NCBI RefSeq assembly: GCF_025860405.1
Contig: NZ_CP063786.1
Location: 1 to 64,000 of the forward strand
Reading direction: 5' to 3'
Length of the DNA stretch: 64,000 nt
DNA from: Tolypothrix sp. PCC 7712
GTDB taxonomy: Bacteria > Cyanobacteriota > Cyanobacteriia > Cyanobacteriales > Nostocaceae
A model generated the notes under the pieces. It saw only the letters and a list, made by a program, of their open reading frames with translations, had not been told where the DNA came from and did not search any database. Positions 35,810 through 43,972 of this stretch are shown one piece after another. How positions within the stretch are numbered: position 1 is the first letter of the stretch; every line of letters begins with the position of its first letter. The position numbers were made by a program, and so were the translations under genes.

Positions 35810-37492
35810 TTATTTCTCAATCTTGATTTCTGAATCTTGACTCGCCACCCGATGGTTATCATTAAATTCTGGTGATGGCTCTACTGGAACGGAACTATTG
35901 AGATGTTCTTCTGTGACATAGCCAACTCCTGTGGCTAGTTGATATTGATGTTTGCTGCGACGACCAGCCCAAAAAGTACCTGCCATAAAAGCTACAGTAG
36001 CTAGAGTAGCTCCCCCTCCTGCGGCAATCCACCAGGGTAGTGGTAAGCTAGGAGTTTTAGTTTCCGTTACCTGTGCAGGAATTTCGGTGTGTTCGTCTGC
36101 TGTCGTCTTGGTATCACCCCGCAAAGATTGAGCGTAAAGTTGCGGCGCGCGCTGGGTAACGATCAAATCACCCTCGAATAAACCAGTTTTTACCTCAACC
36201 ATGTCTTGCGAAGTTTGACCCAAGGTAACTTCAACAGGTTGATAAGCGTTACCATTCTGCACATAAACCTGTTTCTTGCCATTTGCTTCTACCACAGATG
36301 CACTGTTGATAGCCAAAACATCTGACGAAGTTTGGTTTGTCAACACTTCCAACTCAGCAAACATTCCAGGTTTGAGAACTCCACTGGAGTTATCTATTTC
36401 GGCTTTCACAGGCACAACGCGCGTATCACCTGCTACCACAGATTCAATTACGGCAATTCTTCCATTAAAGGTGCGATTAGGTACAGAAGCTACCTTCAAG
36501 CTTACCCGTTGACCAGTCTTAACTTTATCTAAATCTTTTTCATAAATATTCGCTGTGGCAAAAACCCGATTATCATTCACAATCGTCATTAATTTGCCAC
36601 CCGCATCCTGAAATGATTGACCGAGAGTAACTTCCCTATCAGCAACCTTGCCGGTAATCGGAGCAGTTATCGTCACCAATCCCTTAGTATTAGCCCGGTT
36701 TCCTAATTGAGACAGGCGAGTTTGATACGTGGTGCTACTAAGTTGAATTTTTGATTTGGCTAGTTCAACAGATGATTGAGCCGTTTTGAGTTTAGCCTCA
36801 GCTTCGATGACATCGCGGCGACTGTTAGCTGTGGTTAGTTTAGCCTTAGCTTCTGCTAGCTGGGTTTGGGATTCTAAGGCTGTACGACGTGGCAAAGCAC
36901 CAGAATCAGCTAACTGTCTGTCTTTGTTATACTTTTCTTGAGCAAATGCTACTTGGCTCTGTGCTTGAGCGATTTCTGCTGCGGCTATTTGCTGATAGCG
37001 ATCGTAATTCTGCTGGGCTAGCCTCAAGTCAGCTTGTGCTTGCCGTAAATCAGCTTGACCTTGTGCTAGTTTTTCTTGGGAGTTAACGCGCAGTTCCACC
37101 AAGTCAGGACTGGATACAACAGCTACAGGTTGACCTTTCTTGACGTTTGCACCGGGTTCTACTAACAACTCAACTACTTTTGCCCCGGAAATTGGGGTAG
37201 TCACTTCCACTCTTTGGCTGGGTAAAGTTTCAATTTGCCCAGTTGTTTTAATACCAACGGCTAGTTGTTGGCGTTTAACTGGCTCAACTTTAATTCCTAA
37301 CCGTTGGGCAGTTTGAGTATCAACTTGAATGGAACTAGTTGCTGGGGTGGCTTCACTGTCTCCTTGAAATTCATTTCCATGTCCGCCGTGGGCTAAAACT
37401 ACTATGGGGCTTGCTAATAACAGCAGGCTAACAAGTGTACCAGAAACACAACGTATGATAACAATTGGTTGGAAACGCAAAGAGTTTGGCAT
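35810..37492 (-). CDS. RND membrane fusion protein (CzcB/CusB-like) 2
   Basis: Periplasmic adaptor of 560 residues from ATG 37492 (MPNSLRFQPIV); a TTG three codons earlier is too close to the AAGGA ribosome site. It has a signal segment, HGGHGNEFQG, a lipoyl half (AKVVELLVEPGANVKKGQPV), a long Ala/Gln-rich helical hairpin at about 125-250, a returning half (GLVTITAPITGKVADREVTL), barrel domains, and the same C-terminal membrane helix with basic tail as its paralogue (WIAAGGGATLATVAFMAGTF then WAGRRSKH). Much of the hairpin is near-identical to the copy at 15534, indicating operon duplication. Direct-repeat site 6 is 124 bp upstream. Confidence 0.92.
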   Translation of the reverse strand: MPNSLRFQPIVIIRCVSGTLVSLLLLASPIVVLAHGGHGNEFQGDSEATPATSSIQVDTQTAQRLGIKVEPVKRQQLAVGIKTTGQIETLPSQRVEVTTPISGAKVVELLVEPGANVKKGQPVAVVSSPDLVELRVNSQEKLAQGQADLRQAQADLRLAQQNYDRYQQIAAAEIAQAQSQVAFAQEKYNKDRQLADSGALPRRTALESQTQLAEAKAKLTTANSRRDVIEAEAKLKTAQSSVELAKSKIQLSSTTYQTRLSQLGNRANTKGLVTITAPITGKVADREVTLGQSFQDAGGKLMTIVNDNRVFATANIYEKDLDKVKTGQRVSLKVASVPNRTFNGRIAVIESVVAGDTRVVPVKAEIDNSSGVLKPGMFAELEVLTNQTSSDVLAINSASVVEANGKKQVYVQNGNAYQPVEVTLGQTSQDMVEVKTGLFEGDLIVTQRAPQLYAQSLRGDTKTTADEHTEIPAQVTETKTPSLPLPWWIAAGGGATLATVAFMAGTFWAGRRSKHQYQLATGVGYVTEEHLNSSVPVEPSPEFNDNHRVASQDSEIKIEK

Positions 37493-37615
37493 CGCTATCA
37501 AAGATCCTTAAGTATGAGGGCAAAGGAAGGCGATCGGGTATTTATATTTGGTAAAACAAGCTAGCTTTTTTTAGGAGATTTTTCTGCACATCATTCTCAG
37601 TCTTTCATCTCAAAA

Positions 37616-37632
37616 TGAAATTGACATGAAAT
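37616..37632 (-). promoter_or_regulatory. TGAAAT-N5-TGAAAT direct repeat, site 6
   Basis: TGAAAT at 37616-37621 and 37627-37632, 11 bp apart, 124 bp upstream of the second fusion protein/RND operon. Confidence 0.65.
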
Positions 37633-37727
37633 TGAGAATTAAGAAACTAGCTTTCTTTGACATCCAGAATTCTCAATTGCGTCGGCAAACTTTATATCCG
37701 CTTCTAAGTAGAAATTGAAATTTGAGA

Positions 37728-38459
37728 CTACTGGTTATACCAAGCTTTGCGCCACTGTTTCATTTGGTTAATCTCTGTGTCTTGCGCTTTGATAATTTCT
37801 TGAGCCAAGTTTTTAATTTCAGGACGTTGAGACTTTTGCAAGGCATCTTTCGCCATAACTACAGCTGCTTCATGGTGCGGAATCATTGCGTTAATAAAAC
37901 GCAGGTCAAATTCTGTATCAGCTGCACCCAAGTCCATGTTCATCATCATGGCTTGCATTTGCTCAGAAGACATCTCCATGTCATGACCCATTTTGGCATC
38001 ATAAGCCATTGGTTTATCTCCCGCTTTGGGATACCAGGCTGTACGCCACTGTTTCATCTGCGTAATTTCTTGGTTTTGTGCTTTAATAATTTCGTCTGCT
38101 AGCTTTTTGATTTCAGGGCGTTGCGATTTCTGCTGTGCTTCCTTGGCCATTACCGTTGCCCCCTGATGGTGCGGAATCATCGCATCTATAAACCGCAAAT
38201 CATAGTTAGCATCGGCTGGGCCTAAATCCATTGCCATGCTGTGGTTCATACCGCTACCATGATTCATCATGCCGTCATGGTTCATCGGTTGCTTATCACC
38301 AGTATCGGTAGCGGTGGTAGTAGGGTTTGGTGTTTGGCTTTGGTTTTGGGAAGCAGTTGTAGAACAGGCTGTCAAGAAGCTGCTAGGAACAGAGGCGATC
38401 GCTACCAAAGTCAATGACAAAAAGCTATTTTTCAGAGTAGAAAGTTGCATAGGGTTCAT
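37728..38459 (-). CDS. Two-repeat DUF305 lipoprotein, CopM-like
   Basis: Exported protein of 243 residues with a lipobox (FLTAC, Cys32), a Met/His-rich linker (MNHDGMMNHGSGMNHSMAM) and two DUF305 domains: about 82-150 (DLRFIDAMIPHHQGATVMAK) and about 180-243 (DLRFINAMIPHHEAAVVMAK), each ending in IxQMKQWRxAWY. The MIPHH motifs and Met clusters are copper ligands by analogy with Synechocystis CopM, a DUF305 copper-binding protein. It has a MerR-type promoter 20 bp upstream of its start and two TGAAAT direct repeats further up, so it may be under dual control. Confidence 0.88.
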   Translation of the reverse strand: MNPMQLSTLKNSFLSLTLVAIASVPSSFLTACSTTASQNQSQTPNPTTTATDTGDKQPMNHDGMMNHGSGMNHSMAMDLGPADANYDLRFIDAMIPHHQGATVMAKEAQQKSQRPEIKKLADEIIKAQNQEITQMKQWRTAWYPKAGDKPMAYDAKMGHDMEMSSEQMQAMMMNMDLGAADTEFDLRFINAMIPHHEAAVVMAKDALQKSQRPEIKNLAQEIIKAQDTEINQMKQWRKAWYNQ

Positions 38460-38478
38460 CTAAATATTTCCTGATTGC

Positions 38479-38510
38479 ATTTTCAAATATCCAGTTGGCT
38501 GGAGAGTCAA
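38479..38510 (-). promoter_or_regulatory. MerR-type promoter, CTCCAG class, copy 1
   Basis: Minus strand: TTGACT (-35), CTCCAG-CCAA-CTGGAT operator, GAAAAT (-10), with a 20-bp spacer. It drives the DUF305 gene. Confidence 0.75.
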
Positions 38511-38613
38511 CCCCTTGGGTTATTTATCTTTGGCTTGGGTAATAAAATTGCCCAGATAACTAGCTATTCACAAAGCGACTGTTGCACTTACTACATAGTT
38601 TGACAGTCAAAAA

Positions 38614-38630
38614 TGAAATTAGGATGAAAT
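38614..38630. promoter_or_regulatory. TGAAAT-N5-TGAAAT direct repeat, site 7
   Basis: TGAAAT at 38614-38619 and 38625-38630. It lies between the divergent DUF305 gene (start 38459) and copper-storage gene (start 38823) and could serve either. Confidence 0.6.
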
Positions 38631-38674
38631 CAGGGTTCGTGCTAGTAGTACAGATATACGAGTGCATATCAACA

Positions 38675-38691
38675 TGAAATCTGCATGAAAT
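38675..38691. promoter_or_regulatory. TGAAAT-N5-TGAAAT direct repeat, site 8
   Basis: TGAAAT at 38675-38680 and 38686-38691, 61 bp (centre to centre) from site 7 in the same divergent spacer, and 132 bp upstream of the copper-storage gene. Confidence 0.6.
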
Positions 38692-38822
38692 CCCTATACC
38701 TCAGTAGCTAGAAATATTTATTACCTCATTGGTATGACGCGATCGCCTTCGCAAATCTTTAAGGTGAGTCTAAAGGCGTTATTGCCTTTGGTAAACCTAA
38801 AAAATTTCAAGAGGGTGAATAC

Positions 38823-39191
38823 ATGGCTATACAAGAACTCACCTTGAGTCAAGTGAACCAGCAGATGCAACAATGTATTCAAAACTGCTTAGACTGCCAT
38901 AGCATTTGTTTAAATACCGTGACTTACTGCCTACAAAAAGGTGGTCATCACGCCGAACCTACTCATATTCGATTAATGCTTGATTGCGCTGAAATTTGCA
39001 ATACAAGTGCTAATTTCATGCTTCGAGCTTCTGACTTACATTCTCGTACCTGCGGCGTTTGTGCTGAACTATGTCAACGGTGTGCTGATGAGTGCGATCG
39101 CATGGGTGACGATGCTCAAATGAAAGCCTGCGCTCAGATGTGCCGTCGATGCGCTGATTCTTGCCGCCAAATGGCAATGGCAACTGCCTAA
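38823..39191 (+). CDS. Cys-rich four-helix-bundle copper-binding protein (Csp-like)
   Basis: Small cytosolic-type protein of 122 residues without a signal peptide. It carries sixteen cysteines in helical CxxxC and CxxC spacing (C18, C22, C25, C29, C36, C55, C59, C77, C80, C84, C87, C91, C103, C107, C110, C114). This is the DUF326/copper storage protein pattern, in which Cys residues line the core of a four-helix bundle and bind many Cu(I) ions; absence of an export signal fits the cytosolic Csp3 type. A strong GAGGG ribosome site precedes the ATG. It sits in the copper module between CopM-like and CopA genes. Confidence 0.88.
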   Translation: MAIQELTLSQVNQQMQQCIQNCLDCHSICLNTVTYCLQKGGHHAEPTHIRLMLDCAEICNTSANFMLRASDLHSRTCGVCAELCQRCADECDRMGDDAQMKACAQMCRRCADSCRQMAMATA

Positions 39192-39415
39192 GTCATCGTC
39201 AAAGCTAGCTGGCTGCCGTGTAGTATTTGCTGCAAACTGTGCTTAAAAATGCGGCAGTCAGCAAAGATAACCTTAGCACCACGAACAGCAACTTCAGACT
39301 GACGCTGCTGGTATTGATAGCAATTTGATCGCATATTCACCATCTACATCTCTAAGTGTAAGCACTCACAAAGCTGCATCTAATATGTGCATAAAAAAAT
39401 TCTTCAGATGGCCTC

Positions 39416-39447
39416 TTGACTCTCCAGTGAACTGGAGCATTCAAGAT
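39416..39447 (+). promoter_or_regulatory. MerR-type promoter, CTCCAG class, copy 2
   Basis: TTGACT (39416-39421), CTCCAG-TGAA-CTGGAG (39422-39437), CAAGAT (39442-39447), spacer 20 bp. It drives copA and probably the following cupredoxin gene. No gene was seen in 39192-39415. Confidence 0.8.
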
Positions 39448-39496
39448 GAAATCAGTTAGTTATTAGTTAACGCTATTTAGTAACTGGAGGAGTCAG

Positions 39497-41758
39497 ATGG
39501 AGAATACCACACTCAAACTGCGTGGCATGAGTTGTGCCTCTTGTGCCAGCAGCATTGAAGACGCGATTAATTCTGTCCCCGGTGTCGATGAATGTATTGT
39601 GAATTTTGGAGCAGAACAGGCAACAATTGAGTATGACCCCAGAAGAACTGATTTAGAAGCCATTCAAGAGGCAGTAGATGCAGCAGGTTATTCTGCCTAT
39701 CCACTCCAAAAACAAAACCTGATGGCGGGAGACGATGATGCCGAGAAAAGACATCGCTTAAGAGAATCCCGCGATTTAATGCGAAAAGTGGCGGTGGGAG
39801 GCATCATTAGCACTGTGTTGGTTATAGGTTCACTGCCTATGATGACAGGGTTGCACTTACCCTTGATCCCAGTATGGCTGCATAATCCTTGGGTACAGTT
39901 GATACTCACTACCCCAGTACAGTTCTGGTGTGGTTACTCCTTCTACATTAATGGATGGAAAGCTTTAAAACGTCATGCTGCCACAATGGATACCCTAATT
40001 GCTTTGGGTACAAGTGCAGCATATTTTTATTCGCTATTTCCCACATTATTTCCCAGCTTTTTCATCAATCAGGGGTTAACACCAGATGTGTATTATGAAA
40101 CTGCTGCGGTCGTTATTACCCTAATTCTGCTAGGAAGACTATTTGAAAATCGCGCTAAAGGACAAACTTCAGAAGCTATCCGTAAGCTGATTGGGTTACA
40201 AGCTAAAACAGCGCGTTTGATTCGCAATGGACGAGAAGTAGATGTCCCAATTGAAGAAGTAATTATTGGAGATGTGATACTGGTTCGTCCTGGCGAGAAA
40301 ATTCCTGTTGATGGGGAAGTTATTGAGGGAGCATCCACAATTGATGAAGGGATGGTAACAGGGGAAAGCGTGCCTGTCAAAAAGCAACCAGGCGATGAAG
40401 TGATTGGAGCTACTATTAACAAAACTGGGAGTTTTAAGTTTCGGGCAACACGAGTCGGAAGTGATACTGTGCTGGCGCAGATTGTCCAATTAGTACAGCA
40501 AGCTCAAGGCTCAAAAGCCCCAATTCAGAGATTAGCAGACCAAGTAACTGGATGGTTTGTGCCTGCGGTGATTGCGATCGCACTGCTCACTTTCATCATT
40601 TGGTTTAATTTTACAGGCAACGTGACTTTGGCACTGATTACCACTGTTGGGGTACTAATTATCGCCTGTCCTTGTGCGCTGGGTTTAGCCACACCGACAT
40701 CTGTAATGGTAGGAACGGGTAAAGGTGCAGAAAATGGCATTTTGATTAAAGGTGCTGAAAGCTTGGAACTAGCGCACAAGATTCAAACAATAGTACTAGA
40801 TAAAACTGGAACCATCACTCAGGGTAAACCAACAGTCACCGATTTTGTCACCGTCAATGGTACTGCTAATGGTAACGAAATCAGGTTGGTGCAACTTACG
40901 GCATCTGTGGAACGCAATTCCGAACATCCATTGGCAGAAGCGGTTGTGAGATACGCCCAATCTCAAGAAGTGACGTTAGCTTCGGTCAAGGAGTTTGAAG
41001 CTGTAGCAGGTAGTGGTGTACAAGGTATAGTTTCTGGTCATCTTGTGCAAATTGGTACACAACGCTGGATGTCAGAATTAGGCATCGACACCCAAGCCTT
41101 ACAACAGGATAAAGAGCGTTTGGAATATCTGGGTAAAACTGCAATTTGGATTGCGGTTGACAGACAAATTCAGGGATTAATGGGGATTTCTGATGCCATC
41201 AAACCTACCTCCATACAAGCAATTAGTGCTTTGCAAAAACTGGGTTTAGAGGTGGTGATGCTCACAGGTGATAATCGCCGCACCGCCGAAACCATTGCCC
41301 GTGAAGTTGGTATCAAGCGTGTTTTGGCAGAAGTCCGCCCCGACCAAAAAGCCGCTACAGTGCAGAAACTACAATCAGAAGGAAAGATTGTAGCAATGGT
41401 TGGAGATGGTATCAATGATGCACCAGCACTAGCTCAAGCCGATGTCGGAATGGCAATTGGCACTGGTACAGATGTAGCGATCGCCGCTAGTGACATTACA
41501 CTCATCTCCGGTGATTTACGAAGCATAGTCACTGCCATTCAACTCAGCCGCGCCACAATTCGTAACATTCGTCAAAACCTATTCTTCGCCTTTATCTATA
41601 ACGTTGCTGGCATTCCCATCGCTGCGGGTATTCTGTTCCCCATCTTCGGCTGGTTACTTAACCCCATCATTGCAGGTGCAGCAATGGCATTTAGTTCAGT
41701 TTCAGTGGTGACAAATGCCCTACGTCTGCGTAAATTCCAAGCTAAATCAGTAGGATAA
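39497..41758 (+). CDS. copA: Copper-exporting P1B-type ATPase
   Basis: Cu(I)-exporting ATPase of 753 residues. It has one N-terminal HMA domain with GMSCASCASS (Cys13/Cys16), eight membrane segments, TGES actuator motif, membrane Cys391-Pro-Cys393 (IACPCALGLATPTS), phosphorylated Asp435 (DKTGTITQGKP), SEHPLAEAV and GDGINDAPAL. The C-terminal MAFSSVSVVTNALRLR carries the Met-Ser-Ser signature of P1B-1 copper pumps. GGAGG precedes the ATG, and the upstream promoter has a MerR-type operator. It is followed 11 bp later by the cupredoxin gene, implying co-expression and possible transfer of exported copper to that protein. Confidence 0.95.
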   Translation: MENTTLKLRGMSCASCASSIEDAINSVPGVDECIVNFGAEQATIEYDPRRTDLEAIQEAVDAAGYSAYPLQKQNLMAGDDDAEKRHRLRESRDLMRKVAVGGIISTVLVIGSLPMMTGLHLPLIPVWLHNPWVQLILTTPVQFWCGYSFYINGWKALKRHAATMDTLIALGTSAAYFYSLFPTLFPSFFINQGLTPDVYYETAAVVITLILLGRLFENRAKGQTSEAIRKLIGLQAKTARLIRNGREVDVPIEEVIIGDVILVRPGEKIPVDGEVIEGASTIDEGMVTGESVPVKKQPGDEVIGATINKTGSFKFRATRVGSDTVLAQIVQLVQQAQGSKAPIQRLADQVTGWFVPAVIAIALLTFIIWFNFTGNVTLALITTVGVLIIACPCALGLATPTSVMVGTGKGAENGILIKGAESLELAHKIQTIVLDKTGTITQGKPTVTDFVTVNGTANGNEIRLVQLTASVERNSEHPLAEAVVRYAQSQEVTLASVKEFEAVAGSGVQGIVSGHLVQIGTQRWMSELGIDTQALQQDKERLEYLGKTAIWIAVDRQIQGLMGISDAIKPTSIQAISALQKLGLEVVMLTGDNRRTAETIAREVGIKRVLAEVRPDQKAATVQKLQSEGKIVAMVGDGINDAPALAQADVGMAIGTGTDVAIAASDITLISGDLRSIVTAIQLSRATIRNIRQNLFFAFIYNVAGIPIAAGILFPIFGWLLNPIIAGAAMAFSSVSVVTNALRLRKFQAKSVG

Positions 41759-41769
41759 GGAGCTAGCAA

Positions 41770-42675
41770 ATGTTGAGTAAAGTAATTCTTAGCAGTATAG
41801 CAGGCTTGGGATTGGCATTCAGTGTGGCCTTAGATCCAGTAGTTGCACAGATGAATCATCAAATGCCAGCTACTGAGCAAGCAAAGACAAGCCAGTTCCG
41901 TCACATTGAGCAACCATTGTGGGTAAAAGGTGCAGTTACAACAGCCGGCTTGGGGTTAATCGGACTAGAGATATGGTGGTTTCTCCTAAGTAAACCAAAG
42001 TCTCAAAAAGCCGAAGCCCGTGATGGTATTCAAGAAGTTGGCATTACTGTAGATGGAGGCTATGAACCTAGTCGAATTCTAGTCAATGCAGGTCAAAGAG
42101 TCCGCCTTAATTTCCTACGCCGTGACCCTAGTAGTTGTCTTGAAGAGATACGCCTACCTGATTTCCATATTGCCAAAAACCTACCACTCAACGAAGTTAC
42201 ACCCATTGAGTTCACATCCGACAAACCAGGTACTTATACCTTCAACTGCGGTATGAATATGTTCCGAGGAGTTATAGAAGTTCAACCTACTGACTCGACT
42301 GCAAAAACAACCTCAGTAACTACTTCTCAATCTACTCACCAGATTCAACCAGAGCTTTCTTTGCCTACAGAGTCAGCAACAAAAGCAATGAAAACATCAG
42401 AAGGCAATCAAGAAGCGACTATTACGGTTGAAAAGGGTTATAAACCGGAGCGAGTAATTGTAGAGGCGGGACAACCAGTAAGATTGGACTTCCAACGTCA
42501 CAATCTGAGCAAGTGCTTTGATAAATTGCTAATACCGGACTTTGACTTAGCCGTTGACCTTGCTCCTAACCAAACTACTTCAGTAGAATTTACTCCTAAG
42601 TATCCTGGTGAATATCAGTTCACTTGCGGTATGAAAATGTATCGTGGTGTTGTGGAAGTAAAGCCTGCTACATAA
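41770..42675 (+). CDS. Membrane-anchored double-cupredoxin protein
   Basis: Periplasmic or membrane-anchored protein of 301 residues. An N-terminal signal segment (about 1-26) is followed by a membrane helix (about 58-75, GAVTTAGLGLIGLEIWWFLL) and two cupredoxin-like domains at about 95-178 and 215-300. Both have GYxPxRIxVxAGQxVRLxFxR, a Cys after the first sheet (SSCLEEI and SKCFDKL), PDF, and TFxCGMxMxRGVxEV with a Cys-Gly-Met-x-Met ligand-like motif. These ligands differ from the classic His-Cys-His-Met blue-copper set and suggest Cu(I) binding. Its ribosome site overlaps the copA stop region. Confidence 0.85.
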   Translation: MLSKVILSSIAGLGLAFSVALDPVVAQMNHQMPATEQAKTSQFRHIEQPLWVKGAVTTAGLGLIGLEIWWFLLSKPKSQKAEARDGIQEVGITVDGGYEPSRILVNAGQRVRLNFLRRDPSSCLEEIRLPDFHIAKNLPLNEVTPIEFTSDKPGTYTFNCGMNMFRGVIEVQPTDSTAKTTSVTTSQSTHQIQPELSLPTESATKAMKTSEGNQEATITVEKGYKPERVIVEAGQPVRLDFQRHNLSKCFDKLLIPDFDLAVDLAPNQTTSVEFTPKYPGEYQFTCGMKMYRGVVEVKPAT

Positions 42676-42714
42676 TCCAGTAGCAAATAATTAGCAAGAT
42701 GATCCTGTTCTCTC

Positions 42715-42746
42715 TTGACTCTCCAGCTAACTGGAGAGTTTAAGAT
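42715..42746 (+). promoter_or_regulatory. MerR-type promoter, CTCCAG class, copy 3
   Basis: TTGACT (42715-42720), CTCCAG-CTAA-CTGGAG (42721-42736), TAAGAT (42741-42746), 20-bp spacer. It lies upstream of the first MerR gene and implies autoregulation. Confidence 0.8.
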
Positions 42747-42784
42747 AAGGTAAATAAACTTATTTAACATGAGAGCAGCTAAAT

Positions 42785-43198
42785 ATGCTAGTCCAAGAAG
42801 AGCCAAAACTCATTGGTAATGTTGCCAAGTCTAGCGGTGTACCTATTAAAACTATTCGCTACTATGAAGAACTTGGTCTACTCAAATCATCAGCAAGAAC
42901 AGAAGGCGGATTTAGATTATTTAACTCTGATGTTTTGGAGCGACTGCACTTTATTAAACGCGCTCAAAGCTTAGGATTAAGCTTGTCAGAAATTAAGGAA
43001 TTTTTAAATGTTCATGATGGAGGGGAATTACCTTGTGAGCATATAAAAATTAAACTAGAAGATAAGATTAAAGCTATTGATGAACAAATTCATCAATTAC
43101 TGATTTTGAGACAAGAATTATCAGGATTAGTTTCTGGTTGGGAAACCATACCTGAAAATCCTGAAAAAACAATTTGTCCTATTATTGAAAGAAATTAA
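42785..43198 (+). CDS. MerR-family metal-responsive regulator 1
   Basis: Regulator of 137 residues that would distort a 19-20-bp-spacer promoter on metal binding. The winged helix-turn-helix is IGNVAKSSGVPIKTIRYYEELGL, and the dimerisation coiled coil runs about 85-115. Ligand candidates are Cys84 (LPCEHIK) and Cys131 (TICPIIE). Compared with CueR, Cys131 matches Cys120. Trp119 stands about where Cys112 should be, and a Cys replaces the Ser77 that marks monovalent-metal sensors. So the metal preference is not simply CueR-like even though its operator class controls copA, atx1 and a CopM-like gene. Confidence 0.9.
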   Translation: MLVQEEPKLIGNVAKSSGVPIKTIRYYEELGLLKSSARTEGGFRLFNSDVLERLHFIKRAQSLGLSLSEIKEFLNVHDGGELPCEHIKIKLEDKIKAIDEQIHQLLILRQELSGLVSGWETIPENPEKTICPIIERN

Positions 43199-43320
43199 AC
43201 AATCAAGCTGTTCATTTATTTTTTTATCAGTATATCAACGCATTAAGCTAAGTTGATGTACTGATTTCTTATTGAGAGAAATCAATTGATAAAGAAATTA
43301 GTTATTTTTAATTTTACCTA

Positions 43321-43352
43321 TTGACTCTCCCGTAAGCTGGAGAAATTAAACT
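43321..43352 (+). promoter_or_regulatory. MerR-type promoter, CTCCAG class, copy 4
   Basis: TTGACT (43321-43326), CTCCCG-TAAG-CTGGAG (43327-43342), TAAACT (43347-43352), 20-bp spacer, upstream of the Atx1-like gene. One base of the left arm is off consensus. Confidence 0.75.
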
Positions 43353-43433
43353 AATTTTAGTCGAGTAGATTAAGCATATATCTATTCAACAATTTTCAGA
43401 AAATTAGTTATCTTCATTCAGGAATTTAATACT

Positions 43434-43628
43434 ATGACACTGCAACTAACAGTTCCCAAACTCGCTTGTTCTGCTTGTGCGAATACTATCACCAAAGCAA
43501 TTCAATCAATTGAGTCTACAGCCAAAGTGCAAGCTGATCCAAAAACAAAACTTGTCAGTATAGAAACTCAAGCACCTGAGACTAAGATTAAAGAAGTAAT
43601 AGCTGCTATAGGCTATCCATCTGTTTAG
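43434..43628 (+). CDS. atx1: Atx1-like copper metallochaperone
   Basis: HMA-fold copper carrier of 64 residues closely resembling Synechocystis Atx1 (start MTLQLTVPKLACSACANT). Cys12 and Cys15 form the metal site. The loop-5 histidine of Synechocystis Atx1 (His61) is replaced by Tyr here (AAIGYPSV), which should alter ligand geometry. It would deliver Cu(I) to CopA-type ATPases. AGGA precedes the start, and the promoter carries a CTCCAG-class MerR operator. Confidence 0.92.
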   Translation: MTLQLTVPKLACSACANTITKAIQSIESTAKVQADPKTKLVSIETQAPETKIKEVIAAIGYPSV

Positions 43629-43662
43629 GTTTTTGAGTTTATTCTACTATCAGTAGTTAGCA

Positions 43663-43929
43663 TTGGATGAACTGCTGATAGTCAAATATTCCTTTCAGAA
43701 AAGTCCTTCTGCTTTTAGAAGAGAGGTGACTTATATAAGTTTACTTTTTCTGATTCCACTGACGATTGGTTTAGCAGTTAATTATTTGTTTAAAAATTCT
43801 ACTGATGACATGGCAGAATTAACAAGTTTATCTACAGTTGCTTGCCTAATTGTCAGTTTAATACTAGCACCTTGGCAACTAAAAGTTGTGGTTCTAATGC
43901 TTGCCATATTAACTCCCCAGACGAATTGA
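43663..43929 (+). CDS. Small two-helix membrane protein, unrecognised
   Basis: Frame of 88 codons 34 bp after atx1 on the same strand. It encodes a polar N-terminus and two hydrophobic segments (YISLLFLIPLTIGLAVNYLF at about 25-44; about 58-83). I do not recognise a family. Position in the same run as atx1 and the following lipoprotein suggests co-transcription. The start codon lacks a convincing ribosome site. Confidence 0.5.
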   Translation: MDELLIVKYSFQKSPSAFRREVTYISLLFLIPLTIGLAVNYLFKNSTDDMAELTSLSTVACLIVSLILAPWQLKVVVLMLAILTPQTN

Positions 43930-43972
43930 GACTTTTGAATAACTTCAATCATTAAAAAATGGAGCAAAATCA

